DNA of 64,000 nucleotides from assembly GCA_902771735.1 (NCBI GenBank), contig CACXXO010000019.1, positions 1 to 64,000 of the forward strand, given 5' to 3'. The number at the start of each line of letters is the position of its first letter. Position 1 is the first letter of the stretch. This DNA is from an uncultured Bacteroidota bacterium. GTDB lineage: Bacteria > Bacteroidota > Bacteroidia > Bacteroidales > P3. The notes under the pieces are model-generated. The model made no database searches. It was not told where the DNA came from and saw only the letters and a list, made by a program, of their open reading frames with translations. This document shows positions 45,228 through 52,605 of the stretch, one piece after another. The position numbers and the translations under genes are program-made.

Positions 45228-45806
45228 TGCAACACCACACCATCAAATTCCTCGCCGCCCTCGCCTTGGGCGCGATGCTGCTGATCAGCTGCGGCAAAGA
45301 CAACTAAGGACCATTCAAAACTCATTATCGGCACTTGGGATGTGCAGACATATCATTTTTTATATGTGGATTACTACGAAGACACATCATGGATCCGCGA
45401 TGAGGGTATGTATAATGTCTCCGATACGAGTTATATAGGATTTGATGCGGCAGAATTCTTTGCTGACGGAATCATGCGTTGGCACTTGAACGAGAAGTAC
45501 CAAGATATTTATGGCAATGAGTTTCCTGACCATTATATGACTCTTCGCTGGAGTATCAACGATAATATATTGTACATTGAACGTGGGCCTGATAGCCTTG
45601 GACATGTGAAGTGGGAGTATGAAATCAAGGAACTCAACGACAGAAATCTTGTCATTGAGCTTCATGAGCGGGTCATTGAAAATCTCAACAATTATGAATA
45701 TACCGAAAGCTATGCCTTAAAACGTAGGGATGCTGCGGGTTTACAATCCGCGCCGTCCGCCTGCTATAGCAATCGGACATTTTCACGGAAAATATTAAAG
45801 TTATGA
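45228..45806 (+). pseudogene. Lipocalin-like lipoprotein, frameshifted
   Basis: The start MQHHTIKFLAALALGAMLL is followed by the lipobox ISCGKDN and then a stop. Removing the T at 45305 joins it to an open frame reading KLIIGTWDVQTYHFLYV to 45806, with the LIGTW-like start of lipocalin-fold lipoproteins. The intact relative at 48654 has the same signal region and ends in KRR; here KRR is followed by 23 more residues coded by a REP-like segment. Either a recent pseudogene or a sequencing error. Confidence 0.65.
45733..45760 (+). repeat. REP-like hairpin
   Basis: Stem GCGGGTT / AATCCGC around TAC at 45735-45751, followed by GCCGTCCGCC. It lies in the 3' part of the broken lipoprotein gene. Confidence 0.5.
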
Positions 45807-47527
45807 AAGCAATCAAGAGTATTGCCCTGCTTGCGGTGTGCATCGCGGCTTCGATTGTCGCAAATGCCCAGTCGGAACAGTGGAAGGCTTATTTGGACAT
45901 CTGCAAGCAGTTCCGTACCGACATTTCGCCCTACGAGAAGATGGAACTCTATGCGCGAATGGATTCCCTGTTCGGGGGATATATTCCTGTCCGCCAGCAA
46001 GAGATGAACTACATGGAGGCCGCCCTGCAGTGCGGCGACACGGCGACATTCAAGCGTCTGGCCTTCCGCGTGGTCAGGTGGAAGGGGTGGAACCCGCTTG
46101 TGTTCTACCACACAGACCAATACAAGTTTTTGAAGGACTGCGACTGGTGGCCGGAACTGGACTCCATCCAGCAGACCATCCACGGCAAGAAGGACTACAG
46201 CTATGCGGAGACATTGTACCAGATGGAACAGGAAGACCAAGCGGTGCGGCATGCCTTCAACGACCCCGGCCACACTCATACGCAGGCCGTCGAGGACTCG
46301 CTTTCGAGACGTATGCACGAAGTGGATTCCGCGAACCTCGCCAGGCTGATATGGCTGATGGACACTCTGGGGTTCCCCTCATGGGACCGGGTGTGTTCCT
46401 ACGGTGCACACGCAGCTTGGCTCATTGCGCAGCATGCGCACCCCTGGTTCCAGTACGGCTACGTCAAGCAGATGCGCAAAGCGGTGGCGGACACCAACGC
46501 CGACCCGTCGAACCTGGCCTACCTTGAAGACCGTCTGCGCACAGGGCGCGGCCTGCCACAGCTTTACGGCACGCAGTTCTCTTCCACCGGCGAGAACAAC
46601 CGCACTGTGTGGCAATGCCCTGTGGCCGACATCAAGAACGTCAATTTCCGTCGTGAGCAAATGCTTATGCCGCCGCTGGAGGACTATATCGAAGGCTATC
46701 TGAAAACCTCTACCGAAGAGGGACAGCTCGACAGCGACACCTCACTGACAGAGATGGGGGACAACTATGTGCGATACTATTACTTCGGCGACCAGTTCTC
46801 GCTTCTGCCCATAGATAAGCAGGTGGGGGTGACGGATGCAGTGGCATACAAAACTACAGGCGATTACTGCGCAGCAATTTCCATCTTCTGCTCACGGCTC
46901 TCGAACCTCTACCCCTTTGTGCGCGACCTGAAGCGCTACTTGGAATGCCTTCTGCACAGCGAGTGCGTAGGGAACCAATACTGCTACATCAGCCATTATG
47001 AGGTGCTGGAGCGCATGGTGCTCTGCGGTTACGAGCCGGACGCATGGCTCTACTCGCTGCCCGACACGCTCACTGTGCCCCTGCTGGCCGATTACGCCAA
47101 CCTGCGCGAGGAGTACCTGCGCTACCTCAACCACGAGGACGATGCCGAACTCACTGCCGCCCTTGCCAACCGCGCCGACTTCGAGACTCTGCTTCGGAGT
47201 GGCAAGAACTACCACCGCTACGAACTCGACGCATGGAACCACGCCTATCCCTTGCTACAGAAGATGACCGACGAACTGACCAAAGGCGACTATGAAGAGT
47301 TCTTTGCCCTTCTTTGGCGCGAAGTGGAGCGCGGCAACATCCACGCCGAAGATTACGCCCAGCTCTACGACCACACCTACTACCGCCTCCACGGCAAAGA
47401 CTGGTACGGAACCCTTGCCGCTGGTGTGCCGTCGGCTCGGCCGACAACCGACAAGCATATCCGTACCGCCAAGCCGAAGACTCTCAACGACCGCCGCCGC
47501 GCAGCATGTCTGCCGCCAGCAAGATAG
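45803..47527 (+). CDS. Secreted DUF6624-like protein
   Basis: 574 residues with a signal peptide (LLAVCIAASIVANAQ). Residues about 185-265 hold AAWLIAQHAHPWFQYGYV and YLEDRLRTGRGLPQLYGTQF, the hallmark of DUF6624. The rest is helical and unassigned. The last 35 residues (GVPSARPTTDKHIR and on) are coded by a 27-bp dispersed repeat and look like an altered end. About 45 bp before its start is a segment shared with the region before 44531. Function unknown. Confidence 0.68.
   Translation: MKAIKSIALLAVCIAASIVANAQSEQWKAYLDICKQFRTDISPYEKMELYARMDSLFGGYIPVRQQEMNYMEAALQCGDTATFKRLAFRVVRWKGWNPLVFYHTDQYKFLKDCDWWPELDSIQQTIHGKKDYSYAETLYQMEQEDQAVRHAFNDPGHTHTQAVEDSLSRRMHEVDSANLARLIWLMDTLGFPSWDRVCSYGAHAAWLIAQHAHPWFQYGYVKQMRKAVADTNADPSNLAYLEDRLRTGRGLPQLYGTQFSSTGENNRTVWQCPVADIKNVNFRREQMLMPPLEDYIEGYLKTSTEEGQLDSDTSLTEMGDNYVRYYYFGDQFSLLPIDKQVGVTDAVAYKTTGDYCAAISIFCSRLSNLYPFVRDLKRYLECLLHSECVGNQYCYISHYEVLERMVLCGYEPDAWLYSLPDTLTVPLLADYANLREEYLRYLNHEDDAELTAALANRADFETLLRSGKNYHRYELDAWNHAYPLLQKMTDELTKGDYEEFFALLWREVERGNIHAEDYAQLYDHTYYRLHGKDWYGTLAAGVPSARPTTDKHIRTAKPKTLNDRRRAACLPPAR
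47423..47449 (+). repeat. 27-bp dispersed repeat, copy 2, inside a coding sequence
   Basis: Matches the reverse complement of 3161-3187 at 26 of 27 positions. Here it encodes GVPSARPTT near the C-terminus of the DUF6624-like protein. Confidence 0.8.
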
Positions 47528-47547
47528 ATACGCAAAGAAATAACGAC

Positions 47548-48615
47548 ATGAAGAAAATAAACACATTGCTATTATTCGTGTTATCGATGAGTGTCGCTTC
47601 GGCGCAGGACACGCTCACACCGGCGCAGATGCTTGTCGACCACAGACAATACAGCCTCAACCTACACATCGAGGGCGACACGCTGCGGGTGTCGGGTTTT
47701 TATCTCATCCCCCACGAAACCTATACGGGACAACCCATCAAGGTCGATACCGCCTATTCCTTGCCGCTTGCCGATTACCGCACAGCCGATGGTGCCATTG
47801 TTTTGCGACGCGAGGGCAACTGGTATCCGCACCGCAATGGCGAGCTGCTGACGGCGCAGGTACACATCGAGGCAGACGACTATTACATCCTTGGCGGCAC
47901 AGAATGGCTTCCCTCGTTCGACCTGCACCTCGTCCTCCTGCCGAAGGATAAATACACTTGCAAGGTGATTGATTCGCCCACGCGTCCCTTCCATTTCTAC
48001 CGCCTCGCGAGCGATACCACACAGTATCCCGACGCCTATTACCGCGAGTTTGTGGATTCCTACAACTTCTACAGCTCCTTCTTCGGCGATTCCTTGTCTT
48101 CAAAGCCGATGAACATCGTGGAGATTGGCGACCCGCTGTTTGTAATGTGCCAGTCGCTGAGCGATATGATTATCTTTGGACATTATTTCTATGATGTTTA
48201 CACGATGATACCCGACTACTCGTGGATTCCTCACGAGGTGGCGCACCAATGGTGGGGCAACGGCATCTTCTTCGAGTACCGCGACTACGCTCTCGGCGAA
48301 AGCCTGAACGAGTACATCAAACTGCAGTTTCTCAAAAGCCGCGGGCGTGGCTACGAGGAGCAGATGGAATACTACAAGGCGATGATGGAGCGTGCCGAGA
48401 AAAAGTTGCCTATTTCCGACATCCACAGCGTGGATACGCAGGACGAGTCCATTGCCATCTACCATGCCGCCCCCTATCGCTTAACCCTTGAGAACACGAC
48501 GACTGTCAACACCACCCTGCAACAACTCTATAGCAAGTATAAACACACAGTGGTGAGCCGAGATATATTCCTACAAGAATGTAAGACATTGCAAGACTGG
48601 CTGAAGTCGAAATAA
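47548..48615 (+). CDS. Small M1-family (gluzincin) metallopeptidase, secreted
   Basis: 355 residues from ATG at 47548; the open frame upstream belongs to no protein. Signal peptide LLLFVLSMSVASAQ. The zinc site IPHEVAHQWWGNG (HExxH) is followed 18 residues later by ESLNEY with the third ligand Glu, as in M1 aminopeptidases. It lacks the long C-terminal domains of full-size M1 enzymes. Probably acts on peptides in the periplasm or outside. It follows the DUF6624-like gene by 20 bp. Confidence 0.82.
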   Translation: MKKINTLLLFVLSMSVASAQDTLTPAQMLVDHRQYSLNLHIEGDTLRVSGFYLIPHETYTGQPIKVDTAYSLPLADYRTADGAIVLRREGNWYPHRNGELLTAQVHIEADDYYILGGTEWLPSFDLHLVLLPKDKYTCKVIDSPTRPFHFYRLASDTTQYPDAYYREFVDSYNFYSSFFGDSLSSKPMNIVEIGDPLFVMCQSLSDMIIFGHYFYDVYTMIPDYSWIPHEVAHQWWGNGIFFEYRDYALGESLNEYIKLQFLKSRGRGYEEQMEYYKAMMERAEKKLPISDIHSVDTQDESIAIYHAAPYRLTLENTTTVNTTLQQLYSKYKHTVVSRDIFLQECKTLQDWLKSK

Positions 48616-48653
48616 TTATAACCGAAATTATTAACCCATAAAAAATAATCAAA

Positions 48654-49064
48654 ATGAAACACAACATCATCAAATCCCTCGCCGCCCTCGCTTTGGGCGC
48701 AATGCTGCTGACCAGCTGCGGCAAAGACAACAAAGACAATGAAGCCCTTATCGGCAAATGGTACAATACGGCTCAATCGTATGAAATAACCATCGATGGG
48801 CGGCAGAACATCCCGGAAAGTTATATCTGCATGGAGTTCACAGACGACAAGGTGTGGGTGTCCGACTCTCGGACGGATTGTTACGCCACCTGGAATGGAT
48901 ACACCCTCACAAAAAAAGACGGCAAGCAGCTGCTGGAGATTGATGGCGGTTGCTATAAGGGTAGGGTATTTGTGGTGGAAAAGCTCACCAGCGACGAACT
49001 TGTGCTGGCGCCGTTCTCCAGTGGAGCCGACTGGGACTTCCGCTACATCATGAAACGCCGCTAA
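48654..49064 (+). CDS. Lipocalin-like lipoprotein
   Basis: 136 residues. Signal peptide and lipobox (GAMLLTSCGKDN) are followed by NEALIGKWYNTAQ, the start of a lipocalin-like barrel, and the chain ends DFRYIMKRR. It is the intact relative of the broken gene at 45228, sharing about 75 bp at the 5' end almost unchanged. Probably on the periplasmic or outer surface; ligand unknown. Confidence 0.7.
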   Translation: MKHNIIKSLAALALGAMLLTSCGKDNKDNEALIGKWYNTAQSYEITIDGRQNIPESYICMEFTDDKVWVSDSRTDCYATWNGYTLTKKDGKQLLEIDGGCYKGRVFVVEKLTSDELVLAPFSSGADWDFRYIMKRR

Positions 49065-49069
49065 ACATC

Positions 49070-49134
49070 GGCCTGAGTACGCAGGCGTCCCGCCTGCAAA
49101 CAATCAAAGAGGGCGACACCCTCTCGCTGGCTCA
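49070..49134. repeat. Pair of REP-like hairpins in opposite orientation
   Basis: Hairpin one: GCAGGCG / CGCCTGC around TCC at 49081-49097, with its tail on the left. Hairpin two: GAGGG / CCCTC around CGACA near 49109-49123, with the tail TCGCTGGCTC on the right. Both resemble the hairpin at 51456-51483. Together they make a REPIN-like inverted pair. Confidence 0.6.
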
Positions 49135-49323
49135 AGTAAAGGAAAATATTATCAACCCAAATCACTCTTAACTCATAACTCTTAACTGGTATTGGGAATC
49201 GGGCGCCTTGGAAAGGAACGGACCAATGGCTTTGTGTTAAAGTGTGTTAAAGTCCACAGGATGGTTTCTTGCGGTTACAATATTACTTACCCAAAGGTTA
49301 GTGGCTTACGCCTGGGTACCCTC
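49135..49323. other. Noncoding stretch before the MBL-like gene
   Basis: Contains four heptamer units at 49163-49190 (CACTCTT, AACTCAT, AACTCTT, AACTGGT) and a small direct repeat GTGTTAAA near 49235. No gene seen. Confidence 0.5.
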
Positions 49324-49354
49324 TTGCGGGGTTTGGGAAACCATTGTACTTTTG
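49324..49354 (+). promoter_or_regulatory. Promoter of the MBL-like lipoprotein gene
   Basis: -33 TTG at 49324 and -7 TACTTTTG at 49347-49354, 20 bp apart, followed by C. Confidence 0.68.
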
Positions 49355-49381
49355 CAACCGAATTCAAAACAAAAAAAAACA

Positions 49382-50257
49382 ATGAAACGTACAATCCTCA
49401 TGATGGCCGCAGTCGCCATCCTTGCCACAGGCTGCAAAAACAATAGTAACAACCAAAACGATACCGCAATGAGCACACAGAAAGAAACGGTGGGCCAGTT
49501 CCAGGCCTACGAGCTTGACGGATTCAAGCTGCATGTCTACAACTCGAACGACGTCATGTACGACGCCAGCTACATCATCGAGAGCCGCGACGGCCTGGTG
49601 GTGATGGAGTACCCCCTCTTCAAGGTCAATGCCGCCGAGTTTGGCGAGTATATCAAGGCTCTCGGCAAGCCCGTGCTGACCGACATCACCGACTACCATC
49701 TGGGTGGCAGCGACACCTTGCCTCTGACGATGCCCGAGGGTATGCCCGCCTTCATCGAAGGTCCCATCTATGGCGGCATGATGAAAGGCTTCGCCGAGCA
49801 GTTTGGTGAGACAATGGTCGACCTGCCCACGCAGAAAGCCGCCGAAGTGCCTTTCGGCAGCACCCAGCAGTATGCCGGCGTGAGCTTCCGCTTCGACCGC
49901 GGTGCTTCCTCCGACTTCCCCGGTGCCATGATTCTCATCGGTGGTCAGGTGTGCTACACCCACTGGGCTCCCTACCAGATGCACATGAGTCCCTTGCAAA
50001 TGGGTAGCGCAGCGGCTATCGACGCCGAGTTGGAATCCACGAAGGCCAGCCTTGCCACGGGTGCTCGCTACTTCATCGGCGGCCACGGCGGATTGGTGGA
50101 GAAAGCTGCCGTCGAGGCACGTATCACCTACCTTGAGAAGGTCAAGCAGCTCCGCGCCGAGTGCAAAGATGCCGCCACCTTTGCCGAAGCCCTCACCAAA
50201 GCCTACCCCGACATGCCCGGCGACATAACTCCGCTGGCAGAAGCACTCTACAAGTAA
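49382..50257 (+). CDS. Lipoprotein with a degenerate metallo-beta-lactamase-like fold
   Basis: 291 residues from MKRTILMMAAV; lipobox ILATGCKNN. After a Asn-rich linker, NDVMYDASYIIESRDGLVVM and LTDITDYHLGGSDTLPL follow the MBL fold, but the HxHxDH zinc motif is reduced to DYHLGG. A later GGHGGLVEK matches the third MBL motif. It may bind one metal or none. It lies just before the HxlR-macrodomain-sirtuin genes and could be under the same regulator; this is an inference. Confidence 0.62.
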   Translation: MKRTILMMAAVAILATGCKNNSNNQNDTAMSTQKETVGQFQAYELDGFKLHVYNSNDVMYDASYIIESRDGLVVMEYPLFKVNAAEFGEYIKALGKPVLTDITDYHLGGSDTLPLTMPEGMPAFIEGPIYGGMMKGFAEQFGETMVDLPTQKAAEVPFGSTQQYAGVSFRFDRGASSDFPGAMILIGGQVCYTHWAPYQMHMSPLQMGSAAAIDAELESTKASLATGARYFIGGHGGLVEKAAVEARITYLEKVKQLRAECKDAATFAEALTKAYPDMPGDITPLAEALYK

Positions 50258-50283
50258 ACTTTCTTCACCATCATAATGCAACA

Positions 50284-50312
50284 CGGGCGGGCTAATGCAA
50301 AAAGTCCGCCCG
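50284..50312 (+). terminator. Weak hairpin terminator
   Basis: Stem CGGGCGG / CCGCCCG with a 15-base loop and only a short T tail. It lies 27 bp after the MBL-like gene. Confidence 0.4.
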
Positions 50313-50328
50313 TTTGCGAAAAAAGTCG

Positions 50329-50336
50329 TACCTTTG
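50329..50336 (+). promoter_or_regulatory. -7 box for the HxlR-macrodomain-sirtuin genes
   Basis: TACCTTTG followed by C, 24 bp before the HxlR ATG. The -33 box is not clear, which would suit a regulated promoter. Confidence 0.55.
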
Positions 50337-50359
50337 CAAAACGAAAACATGATTGCCTT

Positions 50360-50737
50360 ATGACTACTAAAGACTTCATCCAAGACCCCTTCTTCCCCGA
50401 TTGCCCCATCCGCAACGTACTGGCACGCATCGGCAGCAAATGGACGCTGGCGGTGCTTTACACGCTGGGCGGCAGCGACGCCCCCATGCGTTTCCGCGAC
50501 ATCGAGCAGAAGAATCCCGACTGCTCGCAGAAGATGCTCACGCAGACCCTGCGCGGTCTGGAAGCCGACGGTCTGGTGCACCGCACAGTCTACGCCGAGA
50601 TGCCGCCCCGCGTCGAGTACACCCTCACCGACCGCGGCCGCAGCTTCATGCCCGTCATGCAGCAGCTCATGGACTGGGCCTACAACAACCTCCACGACAT
50701 CGTAACCGACCGCGAAAGATACTATGGACAGGATTGA
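50360..50737 (+). CDS. HxlR-family transcriptional regulator
   Basis: 125 residues from MTTKDFIQDPFF. The winged helix follows the family pattern: CPIRNVLARIGSKWTLAVLY, then MRFRDIEQKNPDCSQKMLTQ and RTVYAEMPPRVEYTLTDRG. One Cys (CPIRNV) sits at the place where HxlR proteins sense electrophiles or oxidants. Its stop lies 14 bp inside the macrodomain gene, so it probably regulates its own operon. Confidence 0.92.
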   Translation: MTTKDFIQDPFFPDCPIRNVLARIGSKWTLAVLYTLGGSDAPMRFRDIEQKNPDCSQKMLTQTLRGLEADGLVHRTVYAEMPPRVEYTLTDRGRSFMPVMQQLMDWAYNNLHDIVTDRERYYGQD

Positions 50738-51548
50738 AAACATCGACTTCTGCATCCGCTACCTGCTGGAGCAGAACCGCACACAGGCCGACATTCCGGC
50801 CACACTGCCTGAGAAGCAACGCCTGCTGCGGGCGCTGATGAACGTCTGGGAACCGCAGCCGTTGAGCGAGGAATTTCTCCATGCGCAGGACGCCGAGTTG
50901 CAGGCACAGCTGCAGGACAAGGGGGTGGTGTCTCTGGAAGACATCGCCGCGTCTGCCGACACCCCTCTCCTTTGGCAGGGCGACATCACACGCTTGCGTG
51001 TCGACGCCATCGTCAACGCCTCCAACAGCCAGATGATGGGCTGCTGGCATCCGCTGCACGCCTGCATCGACAACTGCATCCACAGCGCCGCCGGACTGCA
51101 GCTGCGTGCCGAATGCGCCGAGGCTATGAGTGGCGCCGAGTGCCCACCGGTGCATCCGGAATACACGATGGGCGGCACCACCTATCGGCATGCCTTCACC
51201 TCCGAGACCCTCATCACCGAGGCCTACAACCTGCCGTGCCGCCATGTTCTCCACACCGTGGGCCCCATCATCCCCAATGGCGTACCCACCAAAGAACAAG
51301 AAGCGCAGCTGGCCAACTGCTACCGCAATTGCCTGGGGTTGGCAGGGTCCAACGGCTGCCACAGCATCGCCTTCTGCTGCATCTCCACGGGCGAGTTCCG
51401 CTTCCCCAACCGCCGTGCCGCCGAGATTGCAGTAGAGACGGTAAAAGCTTTTCAATGCGGGCGAAACGCCCGCGCTCCCAGGGTGGTCTTCAACGTTTTC
51501 AAAGACATCGACTATGACATCTACAGCCAACTTCTCGGGAAGGATTGA
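50724..51548 (+). CDS. Zinc-dependent macrodomain protein (protein ADP-ribose hydrolase)
   Basis: 274 residues. An N-terminal helical part (1-80) precedes the macrodomain: GDITRLRVDAIVNASNS at 86-102, then the zinc macrodomain signature GCWHPLHACIDNCIHSAAG at 106-124 and HVLHTVGPIIPNG. This type removes ADP-ribose from proteins and is typically paired with class M sirtuins. It overlaps HxlR by 14 bp and the sirtuin by 35 bp. Residues 243-254 (AFQCGRNARAPR) are coded by a REP hairpin lying in frame near the C-terminus, just after the expected macrodomain core. Confidence 0.9.
   Translation: MDRIENIDFCIRYLLEQNRTQADIPATLPEKQRLLRALMNVWEPQPLSEEFLHAQDAELQAQLQDKGVVSLEDIAASADTPLLWQGDITRLRVDAIVNASNSQMMGCWHPLHACIDNCIHSAAGLQLRAECAEAMSGAECPPVHPEYTMGGTTYRHAFTSETLITEAYNLPCRHVLHTVGPIIPNGVPTKEQEAQLANCYRNCLGLAGSNGCHSIAFCCISTGEFRFPNRRAAEIAVETVKAFQCGRNARAPRVVFNVFKDIDYDIYSQLLGKD
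51456..51483 (+). repeat. REP-like hairpin in frame inside the macrodomain gene
   Basis: GCGGGCG / CGCCCGC around AAA at 51457-51473, followed by GCTCCCAGGG. It is related to the pair at 49070-49134. Confidence 0.7.
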
Positions 51549-52350
51549 GTCATTGCGCCAAGCGATAAAGGAGACTGACCGCATCGTTATCGGTGCGGGC
51601 AGCGGCCTCTCCACCGCCGCCGGGCTGGATTACGCCGGCGAGGATTTCCGCCGAGAGTTTGCCCCGTGGATTGAACGCTACGGCATCACCGACCTCTACT
51701 CCTCCAGTTTCCACCCCTTCGAGACCTCCGAGGAGTACTGGGCCTGCTGGGCCAAGCACATCTGGTTCTGCCGCTACCGCACAGGGGCACTGCCGCTCTA
51801 TAGGCAGTTGCAACGCCTCTTCCCCAAGGCCTTCATCGTAACCACCAATGTCGACGCGCAGTTCGAACTGGCGGGTTTCGACAAGGAGAACATCTTCGCC
51901 ACGCAGGGCGACTACGGCCGTTTCCAGCCCGCCAATGGCGACCCCAAAATCACATGGAGCAACAGCCGCTGGGTGGAGCAGGTGCTGCCGCTCATCGACG
52001 ACTGTCGCATCCCATCCAATATGATACCCATGACCGAGGAGGGCCGTCCCGCCGCAATGAACCTCCGCGTGGACGACACCTTCGTCGAGGACGAACACTG
52101 GCACCGGCAGGCGAAACGCTACACCGACTTCCTGCAGGAGGCATCGCAAGGCAACCTCCTGCTGCTGGAGTTTGGCATCGGCTACAACACCCCCGGCATC
52201 ATCCGCCTCCCCTTCGAGCAGATGGCGCAGCGCTTCCCAAAGGCCACCCTCGTCCGCTTCAACCGAGACAATCCAGAGTCCTACATCCAAGACCTCCCGC
52301 GCTTCCTCTCTTTCACCGAAGACATATCTGATATTCTCAACCAACTATGA
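51514..52350 (+). CDS. Class M sirtuin (SirTM), protein ADP-ribosyltransferase type
   Basis: 278 residues. GAGSGLSTAAGLDY (27-40) is the NAD-binding start and TTNVDAQF (110-117) replaces the usual TQNID. The zinc-ribbon cysteines of normal sirtuins are absent, and the position of the catalytic His is in the run ATQGDYGRFQ with Gln131 instead. These traits define SirTM enzymes, which ADP-ribosylate a lipoyl carrier protein in Firmicutes and fungi. Here no GcvH-L or LplA2 gene is adjacent. The start lies 35 bp inside the macrodomain gene. Confidence 0.85.
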   Translation: MTSTANFSGRIESLRQAIKETDRIVIGAGSGLSTAAGLDYAGEDFRREFAPWIERYGITDLYSSSFHPFETSEEYWACWAKHIWFCRYRTGALPLYRQLQRLFPKAFIVTTNVDAQFELAGFDKENIFATQGDYGRFQPANGDPKITWSNSRWVEQVLPLIDDCRIPSNMIPMTEEGRPAAMNLRVDDTFVEDEHWHRQAKRYTDFLQEASQGNLLLLEFGIGYNTPGIIRLPFEQMAQRFPKATLVRFNRDNPESYIQDLPRFLSFTEDISDILNQL

Positions 52351-52391
52351 TACGGCAAGCAATAGGATACCTTCATGGGGGAGCAAAAAAA

Positions 52392-52417
52392 AGCACTGAA
52401 AAACCAGTGCTTTTTTT
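52392..52417. terminator. Bidirectional terminator
   Basis: Stem AGCACTG / CAGTGCT around AAAAAC, with six or more T on the plus strand and a T run on the minus strand. It separates the sirtuin from the convergent mini-protein gene. Confidence 0.88.
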
Positions 52418-52434
52418 CATCCTGATCGGCAAAA

Positions 52435-52605
52435 TCACTTCCGGCCGCAGGTGCAGTGGGTGCAACGACCGGTTTGGGGGTCGGCGTTGGCGCAGGGGCG
52501 CTTGAATTCTTTCTCCTTGTGCAGAAGCATCTTGATGCCCAAACCGGCCACCATTAAAGCCACGACAGCCACGGCGATGAGTGCCACAATAAGTATCGTC
52601 CTCAT
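52435..52605 (-). CDS. 56-residue membrane protein with a Cys-rich tail
   Basis: Reads MRTILIVALIAVAVVALMVA, one membrane helix, then LHKEKEFKRPCANADPQTG and a tail with five Cys in all ending TCGRK. Cys spacing (C-x10-C-x2-C-x1-C around RCTHCTCG) suggests a metal or Fe-S site on a small anchored protein. The ATG overlaps the manC stop as ATGA, so it is coupled to manC. It falls below common length limits for gene calling. Function unknown. Confidence 0.65.
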   Translation of the reverse strand: MRTILIVALIAVAVVALMVAGLGIKMLLHKEKEFKRPCANADPQTGRCTHCTCGRK

